Notes: a model not told the origin generated them from the letters alone. Shown: positions 10,833 through 20,700, numbered from the stretch's first letter. The stretch: 41,752 bases of DNA from Welwitschia mirabilis (GCA_051453625.1 JBOZIK010000001.1:105305442-105347193); one strand, 5' to 3'. Program-made: numbers and translations.

Positions 10833-11195
10833 TTCAATATCACAAAGTGATAAGAATGATGAGGAAGAGGACATAAAAATTTTAAAAAACCATTCCTTTC
10901 CTTCTTTATTAAGTAATAAAAAGAAAAATTCTTCAAAAAAGAAACCTTCTATCTCATGACTTAATAGGCTTAATAAAAATCCCATATTTAATGATCATTT
11001 AAAAGCCTTAATGCAAAATGTGAGTATGAAATTATCATTTTAAAATTTTTTTCAAGAAAACCCAAAATATTCTAAGCTATGAAAAGATTTCGCTCAATTC
11101 ATTAGCAATTTAGTGTGCCAAAAATATCCAAAGTTTAAAGATTTGGGGGCAGAAATCATGAGTGTTAATTTAGATGAAAACCATAGGAAAAAAAG
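10833..11195 (+). pseudogene. pol: E2 pol, downstream copy: linker before protease
   Basis: The second copy of the pre-protease linker. It has NPIFNDHLKALMQNVSM (about 10978-11028) and FQENPKYSKL, matching 9300-9400 of the first copy. Unlike the first copy it keeps FISNLVCQKYPKFKDLG without an insertion-like disruption. Stops are present. Confidence 0.65.
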
Positions 11196-11600
11196 TCCTC
11201 GATAGATATTGGAGCTAGTGTCAACATTATGCCCTTGTACATTTATCAATGTATTAGTTTGGAAGAAAGAGTAAAACCTATATGTATTATCTTGGAGTTA
11301 GCTGATAATTCTATAAATAAACCATTAGGTATGATCAAGGACTTTGTTATTCAAATAGAAGAAGCTTTCTATTCTATTGATGTACTTGTTTTAGAATTTG
11401 AGCACCATGGTGGATATCCTTTACTTATAGGTAGAGCTTTCTAGGCAATAGCCTACTATATCATAGATATTAGAACCATATTGATGAAATTCCATTTTGA
11501 GAATAAACAATTTTCAATAGGAGTATTTGATGCAGCTGAAAAAGATTTATGCAATGATTTGAGTTTGGAGGAATAAATTAAGTTAACTCTTTATTTACAG
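11196..11600 (+). pseudogene. pol: E2 retropepsin (aspartic protease) domain, downstream copy
   Basis: SSIDIGASVNIMPL (about 11196-11236) keeps the catalytic Asp in a D-x-G-A context as in other plant Athila/Tat elements. Then come LELADNSINKPLGMIKDFVI, a hydrophobic FYSIDVLVLEFE strand, and LLIGRAF (about 11425-11444), equivalent to the LGRPF motif. A 71-codon stretch is open (11229-11444) and ends at a TAG. The C-terminal side (FSIGVFDAAEKDL) leads to the RT linker. In life this enzyme cuts Gag-Pol inside the particle. The fold is recognisable but the reading frame is broken. Confidence 0.8.
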
Positions 11601-11889
11601 TACTATTTATTTAAGGAAAAATAATCCATGCTTTATGAACTAATCTTGTTTAATAATAAATTAGAAGTAAACTACCTATATGTTCTTAATGATTAACTTA
11701 AGCTTGACCATCTGACAACTAAGTTTTCTAATCTAGAGAGTAGTGAGATTGAGTCTGTTAACTATGTAGAAGTACAAGAATTTAGTAGACCTAAGATTTC
11801 TTACTTTAAGAGTAGTCATCCACTAATGATGTCCAAATAACAGTCTAATATGATAGTCTATTCTTTTAAGAATTTTTCAGAAACCAAAA

Positions 11890-12960
11890 ATCTAAGCTTA
11901 AACCTGAACCTGAAACCTTTAAACAATGGACTAAAATACATTTTCCTAAATAGTAACCTAAATAAACCTTTGATTATCAATAAAAACCTTACTCTTTAAC
12001 AAGAACCAAGTCTTATTTCTCTTCTACAATCTAAGGTAAATGCATTTGCTTGATCTCATAATGATTTAACAGCCATACCTACTTCCATTGTTTAACATAA
12101 AATCTATTATAAAGAAGATGCTAATCCTATAAGGTAACCATAATATAGACTCAATCTAGTCCTTAAAAAAATTGTAAAAGATGAAATCATAAAATTAATG
12201 AATGCTAGAATCATTTATTTAACTACTGATAGTAAGTTGATTAACCCCTTAATAATAGCTCCTAGAAAAGATAAAAAATGGAGAATGTGCATAAATGTTT
12301 AAAAACTCAATGAAGTAACTAAAAAAGACCACTATACTTTGACTTTTCTTAATTGAATTCTTGGTTAGATTTAGGGTCATTCTTTTAACTATTTTTTAAT
12401 AGTTATAGTGATTATAATTAGGTTTGCATTACTAGTGAGAACCAAGCCAAAACCACTTTTACTTTTTTTTTTGATGCTTTCACTTTTGCACATATGCGTT
12501 TTGGACTTTATAATACTCTTGGTACTTTTCAGAATGCTATGATAGGTAACTTTCTGATATGCTTGAGGATTTCATTGAGATTTTTGTGGATGAATTCTTT
12601 ATTTATGCTAAAACATTTTGAATAAATCTTTCATAGATTAGAGAAAGTCTTAGACCATTACATTTCTAGTGGCCTATACTTGAGTTAGAAAAAGAGTCTA
12701 TTTCTTATAAAAAGTGGCATTACTTTAGCTTATCATATTTCAAGATAGGGGATTAGGATGGACATTTCTAAAGTTGGTATTATTCAGAATCTAAGTCATG
12801 CTATAAATGTTAAATAGGTTCGATCTTTTCTTGGTTATTGTGGCTTTTACTATCAATTCATTCATGATTATGCTAATATCTATAAACTCCTTCACTTATT
12901 ACTAGAGAAATAATTCAAATTTGAATGGAACAAATATTGTTAACTTGCTTTAGATACGCT
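11890..12960 (+). pseudogene. pol: E2 reverse transcriptase domain
   Basis: It opens with the LKPLNNGLKYIFLNS-type linker, then DEIIKLMNARIIYL and KKWRMCIN (about 12275-12300), the latter matching the GWRVCIDYRKLN motif, then KLNEVTKKDHYTL. The finger/palm part reads AHMRFGLYNTLGTFQNAM (about 12490-12543). The catalytic box is FVDEFFIYA (about 12582-12608), where the family has a YxDD-type FxDDF, so the second Asp is Glu (codon 12592-12594). The connection part includes VRSFLGYCGFYYQFI (about 12811-12855). Stops and frameshifts are frequent. No active enzyme can be made. Confidence 0.8.
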
Positions 12961-13386
12961 TAAATTTAAATTATCTTATGCTCCTATAGTAATAGGACCT
13001 AATTGAAAACTAGATTTTGAGCTTATATGCAATGCAAGTAATTTTGTCATGGGTGTGGTTCTTTGGTAGAAATATGAAAATGATTTTAAAGTTATATCTT
13101 ACTATAGCAAATCTTTGTCTAGATTTTAAATGAACTATACCACTATAGAGAAAGAGATTCTAGCAATTATATTTTACCTTGATTCTCTTAGACATTATCT
13201 TTATACTTTCATACTAATTTTTACATTGACCATGCTACCATTCGTTACCTCATGACCAAGAAATATTCTAGTGCACGTTTGATTAGATGGATCCTTCCTA
13301 TATAAGAATTTAACTTGATCATCATAAATAAAGTAGGAAAGTATAGCTATGTTATTAATCACTTATCTCAACTTTTTCTCTTCTAA
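12961..13386 (+). pseudogene. pol: E2 RNase H domain
   Basis: The order matches gypsy RNase H: KLDFELICNASNFVMGVVL (about 13006-13062; the usual DAS is NAS, a loss of the first catalytic Asp), VISYYSKSL, MNYTTIEKEILAIIF (about 13130-13175), DSLRHYL, then in a shifted frame IDHATIRYLMTKKYSSARL (about 13226-13283), RWILP and INHLSQL (about 13355-13375), equivalent to VADHLSRL. It would remove the RNA strand during reverse transcription. At least two frameshifts separate the pieces. Confidence 0.8.
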
Positions 13387-13559
13387 ATGATTCTATCATT
13401 GATGATTCCTTTCCTAATGAGTAGCTTTTTACTATTTCCTCTTCTCATCATCCTACTTAGAATGCCAACATTGTTAACTATCTTATAACCATGAAAACAC
13501 CACAACATTAAACCTATAATCAATGCAAATCTTTTCACCATAGGATAGATAACTATAAG

Positions 13560-14754
13560 TGGATAGAGCAAAGACTAAATATGCGCCTGATTGGAAGATA
13601 CCTGGCATCTTTCATCTTTGCCACTCTAGTATTTGTGAAGGACACTTTAGTGGACATGAAATAGTGATTAAAATCCTCCATTTTGGTTTTTATTGGCCTT
13701 CTCTTTTTCTTGATTCTTTTAATTTTGTTAGAATGTGTTATCCTTATCAGTGTTATGGTAATCTTATTCATTCATAGAAAATGCCCCTTAGACCTATCCT
13801 TGAGTGTGAGCCTTTTGATTATTAGGGTATTGATTTTCTAGGCCCTATTCATCCACCTTATTCTAATAAGCATTACATTTTAGTAGTTGTGGATTAAATG
13901 ACTAAATGGATTAAAGCCCTACTTACTTCTTTGAATGATGTACAAATTATTTGTCATTTTCTTAGAAATTATATTTTTAGATATTTGGGTTTCATAAAGT
14001 TATCATTAGTAATTAGGGCATTCATTTTATTAATTAACTTTTTAGAAAACTTATTTTATCTATTAGTATAAAACACAGAGTAGCTTGTGCTTATCATCCT
14101 CAAACTAATGGACAAGCTAAAAATGCCACTAGAGAAATATGAAAAATGTTATAAAAACTTGTTTATATTAATAAAAAGTCTTAGGCTTCTAAACTTAATG
14201 ATGTATTTTAGGCTTACTGTACTACTTGACATACTTCTCTTTCTTTTTCATCTTACAAACTTATGTATAATAAAGTTTATGTATTACCTATTGACATGTG
14301 TTGTAATTCTTATTGTGAATCTTATCAACTTAATATTGTATATTTTCATAAAAATCTTAAATATAGATTAGCTCAATTAGATTATCTTAATGAAAAATGA
14401 ACTCATGCTATACATCATTAATTAATTCATAAAACTCAAGTAAAGTTCAAACATAATAAAAAGATATTTTATAAAAAGTTTGAAATTGATCAACTTGTTT
14501 TGTTATATAACACTAGAGTTCATCTTTTAAATAATAAGTTTACCTCTAAATGGTTAGGTCTTTACCTTGTTAAAAAAGTACATCTTAATGGCTCAGTTAA
14601 GATTTTAGACTTAGAGACTAGACAGATTTAGAAGATTAATGGATAATGGTTGAAATTATACAAAGGATCTTTAGATAAAACTGTGAACATGATAGAAGCA
14701 TTTATCTTAAAGGTCCCCCTTGATGAAGAGGACTTCCTTCCTATCATTGTCTGA
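13560..14754 (+). pseudogene. pol: E2 integrase (Athila-type)
   Basis: The zinc-binding part reads HLCHSSICEGHFSGHE, FYWPSLFLDSFNFV and MCYPYQ (13610-13750), with one Cys of the CxxC pair changed to Tyr. The core has IDFLGPI (about 13829-13849) carrying the first catalytic Asp, IISN (14002-14013) where the second Asp is Asn, and HRVACAYHPQTNGQAK (about 14074-14121) where the catalytic Glu is Lys (codon 14119-14121). Both changes are G-to-A on the coding strand. The C-terminal part has VLLYNTRVHLLNNKFTSKW and an NG.WLKLY motif (about 14637-14660), typical of Athila-group integrase ends. Pol probably ended near the TGA at 14752-14754. In an intact element this enzyme inserts the DNA copy. Here the DDE triad is destroyed. 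Confidence 0.85.
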
Positions 14755-16330
14755 GTTCTTTCTTAGCCTACTCCTTTAGTTGATATTATGATGTTACTTA
14801 ATCATCTTTTAAACTTAACTTGTGTATTGCTTTATGATGTTTTATGATTAGTATTCATGCTTAAGAATTTATAGTTATGAGATTGAATTCACCTAATTTT
14901 GAGAAATTTAATATCTATGAATTTTACTTGAAGGAATGCCTTAGCTTTTGTATTTTTTTTAATAATGTTAAGGTTTTGAATTATTTGGGATTATTCTTTC
15001 CTATATTTTATCTCACTTATTTACCTTTGTCTTTTTAAGTATGTGATCATATGGGAATTTAAAAAAAAAAAAAAAAAAGAGGAGGAAGAAGAGAAATAAT
15101 GACTCTGATCTATTATATTTTTATGGTTCAAGAAAAATACATGTCATTATGATATTCTACCACACTAAGGTAAATTTTTCTGAGAGAAACCTTTAGCATT
15201 GTTGATAGCTATAGGAACTCTACTAAGGGATCAGTTAGCCATTCTTCTGGGTCCCTACTTCTCTAACATGGATTGCACTCCCCTCATCATAGAAAAAGTT
15301 ATAATAAAATTTAAGGATATGGGATTAGTGGTGTTTCTGGTATTATTAGAGGCATTGCTTGTTTTTTAGACTCTTACTATTTCCACTTTATCATTTTACT
15401 TTTGAAGATTCGATTGTGTTTTTGGGATGAGAGTAGGTGAGTTTATTTGTAAGTAGTTTTTGATCTTTACATTCATTATTCTAAGTACTTAAATCTTTGT
15501 ATGTCATCATAACCATTGCTGTTTAAGTAAAAATTTATAAAGTTTATAAATTTTGGCTTGCATAATTACTTAAGTGGATTTGTGATGTCTTCCTTGGGAG
15601 TTTGCTAGGTTAGTACTTAGGAAAGGTAAATAATCCTCTCCTTATTCCTTGTGTCCATTTTCATTCTGTGTTTCTTCAGTTTTTGAGTTTGGGATTTCAA
15701 AGTCATTTACACATTTTCTAATTATTTCCTAGAACCTTAATCATTTAGTAGTTTCCTTGCTATTTTTTCATATTATATCATTTTTTTAGTAAGCATTTGA
15801 AAATAAAAAAGAACAATTTTTTTCGGTTTTCAAGTTTTTATGAGTTTTCTTGTATTTTGTGGAATTCTAAGTTATATCTTACTTTTATTTTCTATTTGAG
15901 CATATTCATTTAGCTTTTTTTAATAAGTTTTTAGCCTATATAGTTTACTTTCTTTAGCCATAGTTTTTCTTTTTTTATGAGTTTGTTCTCTTCATNNNNN
16001 NNNNNAATTTTTTGTCTTTCTGATTTTTTTAATTCAGAACTTATAATTAGGTGATCATATCTAAGCCTAAGTCTATTGTCTGATATCTTTCTTTCTAAAA
16101 AACTTTTAAATGCCTTTTCATTCACTCATTTATCTAGATAACACTAGAAGAACAACAATTTGATTTTTTCTAGGAGTTATCATAGGGTTGTCTTCTGGAT
16201 GACATGACCTAATGATAGTGTAATATAACCATGATTTAAGCCTTTTTTCATTATTTTTCCTTATTTATTTATTGTTTTCACTTATTCCTTTAATAGATAA
16301 TGACTCCTTTGGTCTATGTTAGCATTTTGA
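14755..16330 (+). other. E2 spacer between pol and ORF3
   Basis: No sense gene is recognised over 1.6 kb. It contains an 18-A run (15061-15078) followed by a GAGGAGGAAGAGA purine tract, and a block (15135-15310) conserved in E1 (3060-2880, minus). A 10-N gap lies at 15996-16005. A minus-strand open stretch overlaps it (15931-16125) but has no sister copy to support it. The collinearity with E1 shows that this spacer is a genuine part of the element. Confidence 0.6.
15061..15078 (+). repeat. Poly-A run followed by purine tract
   Basis: Eighteen A, then GAGGAGGAAGAGA to 15091. It might be an internal polypurine tract, since it lies downstream of pol, but there is no functional evidence. Confidence 0.5.
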
Positions 16331-16973
16331 AATTTGTCTTACTTGATCTTGTATCTAGATTTACGAGATTTTACTAAATTTTTAAAAATTAGGTATGTTT
16401 TTCTCTCCTCCTATTTTTCAATTTTTTTCTCACATTCTTCATTTGTTTGACATGTAGTTTAAACATATATCATTTAGTTTTTCATGTTCTTCAATTTGGG
16501 ACTTATGGATTTAAATTTCATTAAATATTTTTCAAGTTGTAAGTAATTGTATGTTTTACAAGGTATTTTAACATTTTCATCTTTCACACTCATTTTCTTA
16601 TAAACCCTAAGTCAAAATGTAGTAGTCCTTTCAGTAAAATTGATTAGTTCAACTTGTTCTATGACTACTAGATTAGATTTTTTATTTAAGCACTTTGAAT
16701 TTTTACTAGATATGGGACCTACTTAGAACATAGATTTTTTATTTTTCACGTATTTCTCATTTTTCTTCTCACGTTTAGGTAATTTAAGACACATCACAAC
16801 TTTTGGTTTGGGTTTGGGGGTGTGGGGGGAAGGAGGAGGGTAGGACATATTTTTAGCATTTTTTATAATTTTATCACTTTTTAGGGGTTTTTATTATGCA
16901 TTCCTGCATGTTTTTGACATGTCTTTCTATTTTTGCACAATGTTTTTTATGTTTTTAATTGAGTAGGCCTCAT
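16331..16973 (+). promoter_or_regulatory. Conserved upstream region of ORF3 with G-rich tract
   Basis: Collinear with the reverse complement of 41023-41752 in E3, with shared landmarks CTTCAATTTGG, AAATTGATTAGTT, and ACTAGATTAGATTTTT. The G-rich tract GGTTTGGGTTTGGGGGTGTG... spans 16805-16843 and is the only such run in this half of the window; E3 has a related tract on the minus strand (41200-41167). It lies about 130 bp before the ORF3 start in both. The four G-runs of three or more could form a quadruplex. Plant Athila and related elements often carry a G-rich segment downstream of pol, so a leader, polypurine or subgenomic promoter role is possible but unproven. Confidence 0.45.
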
Positions 16974-18394
16974 ATGCATAGAGCTAGATAGGTCGAGGCT
17001 AAGGCTGAGGTAGTAGAGTAGGAGTCAAGTCCTATAGTTGAGCCTGAGATTAAGCATGTGAAGCTTGCACATCTGCCACCTCAACACAATCATTCTATAA
17101 CTATATAGATAGCTAGCATCCATGTCGAGCATCACTTTAGAGACTTTATAAGATGTATTGAGCTAGAGGTAAACGAGAGACTTACCGATTTATAGCTTAA
17201 ATGGGTTATAGATGTACATAAGCCATATTATGTTTTAGAGATAAGGTAATTTNNNNNNNNNNNNNNNNNNNNNNNNNNNNNNNNNNNNNNNNNNNNNNNN
17301 NNNNNNNNNNNNNNNNNNNNNNNNNNNNNNNNNNNNNNNNNNNNNNNNNNNNATGGGTTATAGATGTACATAAGCCATATTATGTTTTAGAGATAAGGTA
17401 ATTTTATGACATCACGCATATTGAGAGATGACTTGATGCTCGGGGTTAGTTGTAGGACATGATTATTGCTTATATATGGGACCATGAGATAGTGATTCTT
17501 CAATCCTATATTGTAGTAATCACAGATCTTGATGGGCTTGGAAGCATGCATATACACTCTGCTGATGGAACTAAGGAGTGTTGAGCATATGATGTTATTT
17601 TGAATATACTAGCTAATCTCACTAATAATTAATGGGGGATACTTATTACTTAACTAACCTCTCATATAAGGTTTTACACAGAGGACTAATCCATAACACT
17701 AGTCTATTTTTTTATGATAGTCATGCCATGGTAGCACATCTATAGATATTGGAAGCATTTAGATAGGGGAAGTAAATGAAGTTATTTACTTTTATCTGAA
17801 GGAGACTTATATCTATGGTTGAGGCATGACATCTTTAGACACTTGGTTACCCATACCTCCTCTCAGCACTCTTTAGATAATTTGGAATACCACAGCCTAA
17901 GGGTGAGCAATACTTATTGCACATATATAATTCAGCTTGCTATTTATAGGACATGGGTATATAGGTTCCAAAAGAGGCAGAGAAACCTTAGTTATAGAAA
18001 CATATAGTTGGAGCTTAACTTGAGTAGATTTAGGTCCTTTTGGCTAAGATCATCAAGACCATTAGAGGTTTTATTGATAGAGGTATCCAGTTACTTGATT
18101 AGAAAATTTAGACTATTTATTAGAGTTAGTATACATTAAAGTAAAGGATCTTATTTATTGAGATGAAAGTCTAGCACTATTAAGGATTAAATCATTAACA
18201 TATGCCATCATGTCATTTTCATTCAACAGAGTATGATAGTGGATATTCCTGAGGTGGTACATATCCAAGGCAACACGACGATTATATCTATCTCCACATC
18301 TTTAGATCTTTACTTCCCCATAGATCTTGAGCATTCTTCCTCTTCTCCCATTCCTTCTAAGCTAGCTACCAAATCAGAGTTTATCATGTATTGA
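16974..18394 (+). pseudogene. E2 ORF3: sense frame downstream of pol, function unknown
   Basis: From ATG 16974 one frame continues, with stops, to TGA 18392-18394, about 420 codons once the duplicated 52 bp around the 100-N gap is discounted. Conserved blocks shared with the inverted copy at 39769-41022 are IHVEHHFRDFI (about 17118-17150), LEVNERLTDL, LEIR.FYD, DHEIVIL..YIVVITDL, GSMHIHSADGTKEC, YDSHAMVAHL (about 17715-17745), and the tail STSLDLYFPIDLEHSSSSP (about 18297-18353). No transmembrane segment, zinc finger or enzyme motif is seen. The part after about 17850 (KIIKTIRGFIDRGIQLLD) looks helical. Its place between pol and the 3' LTR is that of the env-like or extra ORF of Athila-group elements. 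The block pattern also loosely recalls the Pfam 'putative plant transposon protein' family. Neither is established. Confidence 0.6.
17201..17404 (+). repeat. 52-bp exact repeat flanking a 100-N gap inside ORF3
   Basis: 17201-17252 and 17353-17404 are identical and are separated by 100 N. ORF3 almost certainly lacks this duplication in the genome; removing one copy with the gap keeps the frame aligned with the E3 copy. Confidence 0.9.
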
Positions 18395-18403
18395 TAAGGA
18401 AAG
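18395..18403 (+). other. Polypurine tract of E2
   Basis: AAGGAAAG directly before TGATTTT; E3 has CAAGGGGAG before TGATTTT at the same place. Purine run followed by TG is the expected plus-strand primer and LTR start. It overlaps the end of ORF3. Confidence 0.5.
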
Positions 18404-19305
18404 TGATTTTATATTATTATTTTGCATCTCCCCTTCTACACACTTTTGTATTGAAAACTCTCTTTGATTTTATCAATATATTATTTTTTTAGCAGGGTGT
18501 ACTGATTTGTATCTAATTTTTCAGAACATATTTTATCTTTACATGTTATGATGAGGATTAATTTTAAGCATTCTTTCTATTTCATTATTATTTAATTTAG
18601 TGGAGGGTTATTTTATTATAATTTTTGATTATCTGTAAAAATAAAAATTCTTTCATAAGTTCCTAATTTTAAAACCTTTCTTAAGCCTGTGTCTCCTTCA
18701 TTATCTAGATGATGACCTAGATGACCAACTAGCTAAGTTTATGGTAGGTGAAATGTTAAGCTTTTATAATTTCTTATGATCTAATTTGTATCTCTGTAAT
18801 TTTTGAAAATCTTTTTAAGATAATTTCCTTAAATATCTTAGTCATTTTTATTATTTAATAAGTTTGCTCATGAACATGATTTACTGACTAGTTTTATTAA
18901 GGACTGACGAGGCTAATTGAAAGGCTATGTTGTACTACAAACTCACACATATTTGATAGGATATTCTAAGTGGTTTTATAGATTAATAGATAGGTAAATA
19001 CTTGATTTCCATGATAATGAAGAGCTGAGATGAAAGATATTAAAACACACAATCTCCATGATAATTTACAACATTTTGAGCAATTCTTAATACTCTACAT
19101 TTCTAAGATAATTTCCTACAAAAAGTTGAGGCTAATGCACTAATTGAAGATTTGTAAAAAGTCATCATCATCTGGACGACTATACAAACAATAGAGCAAT
19201 TCATTCTAATAGGGATGCTGACTATGATTAATCTAGTACCTAATGTGAATTATTTATGAGATGGCATTGTTTCCTCTATCAACTAGACAACTAACCGGAT
19301 GAACC
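18404..19305 (+). repeat. E2 3' LTR (Athila-type, plus orientation), truncated by gap
   Basis: Starts TGATTTT at 18404 after the purine tract. Collinear to 19305 with the reverse complement of 39771-38823, sharing GATTAATT blocks, CATTATCTAGATGATGACC (about 18698-18716), AGGTGAAATGTT (18747-18758), TTTGATAGGATATT (18952-18965) and the region around 19161-19183. The downstream end (U5) lies in or beyond the 848-N gap, where E4 begins. E4 therefore probably inserted in or beside this LTR. Confidence 0.65.
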
Positions 19306-20153
19306 NNNNNNNNNNNNNNNNNNNNNNNNNNNNNNNNNNNNNNNNNNNNNNNNNNNNNNNNNNNNNNNNNNNNNNNNNNNNNNNNNNNNNNNNNNNNNNN
19401 NNNNNNNNNNNNNNNNNNNNNNNNNNNNNNNNNNNNNNNNNNNNNNNNNNNNNNNNNNNNNNNNNNNNNNNNNNNNNNNNNNNNNNNNNNNNNNNNNNNN
19501 NNNNNNNNNNNNNNNNNNNNNNNNNNNNNNNNNNNNNNNNNNNNNNNNNNNNNNNNNNNNNNNNNNNNNNNNNNNNNNNNNNNNNNNNNNNNNNNNNNNN
19601 NNNNNNNNNNNNNNNNNNNNNNNNNNNNNNNNNNNNNNNNNNNNNNNNNNNNNNNNNNNNNNNNNNNNNNNNNNNNNNNNNNNNNNNNNNNNNNNNNNNN
19701 NNNNNNNNNNNNNNNNNNNNNNNNNNNNNNNNNNNNNNNNNNNNNNNNNNNNNNNNNNNNNNNNNNNNNNNNNNNNNNNNNNNNNNNNNNNNNNNNNNNN
19801 NNNNNNNNNNNNNNNNNNNNNNNNNNNNNNNNNNNNNNNNNNNNNNNNNNNNNNNNNNNNNNNNNNNNNNNNNNNNNNNNNNNNNNNNNNNNNNNNNNNN
19901 NNNNNNNNNNNNNNNNNNNNNNNNNNNNNNNNNNNNNNNNNNNNNNNNNNNNNNNNNNNNNNNNNNNNNNNNNNNNNNNNNNNNNNNNNNNNNNNNNNNN
20001 NNNNNNNNNNNNNNNNNNNNNNNNNNNNNNNNNNNNNNNNNNNNNNNNNNNNNNNNNNNNNNNNNNNNNNNNNNNNNNNNNNNNNNNNNNNNNNNNNNNN
20101 NNNNNNNNNNNNNNNNNNNNNNNNNNNNNNNNNNNNNNNNNNNNNNNNNNNNN
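19306..20153. other. 848-N gap covering the left boundary of E4
   Basis: Unsequenced. The missing part of the left E4 LTR, judged from the other LTR (28005-28801), is about 800 bp, close to the length of this gap. So the gap probably contains that LTR end, the target-site duplication and little else. Confidence 0.8.
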
Positions 20154-20451
20154 AAGATTATCTAGCAAAATTTTCCAACAATACTAGATTAATGATCCTC
20201 AAAATTCTTATGTTCACTTCAACATTTATACTCTAGAATTCCCACATACCATAGAAATTATGAAATGAGTACTATGAAATCTCATAACTCCTAGTATGGT
20301 TTAGGTAAGACTTCACTAGAGAGGCAAAAATTTCCAAGAGTTAAAATAGAAAAGTCAAGTAAAGACTCTAAGAAACATGATACATCACAAACACTAATAT
20401 TATGGTTATGAATGAGAATATTATTTATATCATTTAACATATATCAATTAC

Positions 20452-20700
20452 TTCACTGCCTCGTTCGATGATCTATAAAGCTCACAACCTCATTTGATGA
20501 TCTGTAATGCCCATGCCTCATTCGATGATCTGTGGTTCGTATATATATATATATATATAGATATTTAATCTCATATATTATTCATTTCATTACTTCATTT
20601 GATAATTTGTGAATCCCACTGNNNNNNNNNNNNNNNNNNNNNNNNNNNNNNNNNNNNNNNNNNNNNNNNNNNNNNNNAGTTCATTGCCTCATTTGGTGAT
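20452..20700 (-). repeat. Short tandem repeats in E4 3' LTR
   Basis: At least five units of about 28-45 bp based on TGCCTCATTCGATGATCTGT, with substitutions and spacer changes, interrupted by the AT run and the 56-N gap. The matching array in the other LTR is at 29096-29260 with a different unit arrangement. Confidence 0.75.
20540..20559. repeat. AT dinucleotide microsatellite
   Basis: An uninterrupted TA/AT run of about 20 bp inside the E4 3' LTR, absent from the partner LTR at the matching place. Confidence 0.9.

Larger units (their letters stand above)
9236..19305 (+). mobile_element. E2, Athila-type Ty3/gypsy element lacking its 5' end
   Basis: Order on the plus strand: linker-protease-RT (first copy), gap, linker-protease-RT-RNase H-integrase, spacer, ORF3, polypurine tract, 3' LTR. 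The 5' LTR and gag are not present on this strand. The integrase end motif, the protease type and the extra ORF after pol support the Athila lineage. Confidence 0.75.

Noticed and set aside
15931-16125. Minus-strand frame MNEKAFKSFLERK... as an antisense extra ORF of the element
   Set aside because: Antisense extra ORFs exist in some Tat/Athila elements, but this one is short, crosses a 10-N gap and is not visibly kept at the matching place in E1.
19254-20168. Long open frames of about 300 codons on both strands
   Set aside because: They are almost entirely N in the 848-base gap; the same applies to frames over 4929-5595, 5873-6153 and 28907-29089.
20452-20700. CRISPR-like array of short repeats
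   Set aside because: Units are degenerate, spacing irregular and the array is inside a plant LTR; no cas gene and no bacterial features exist in the window.
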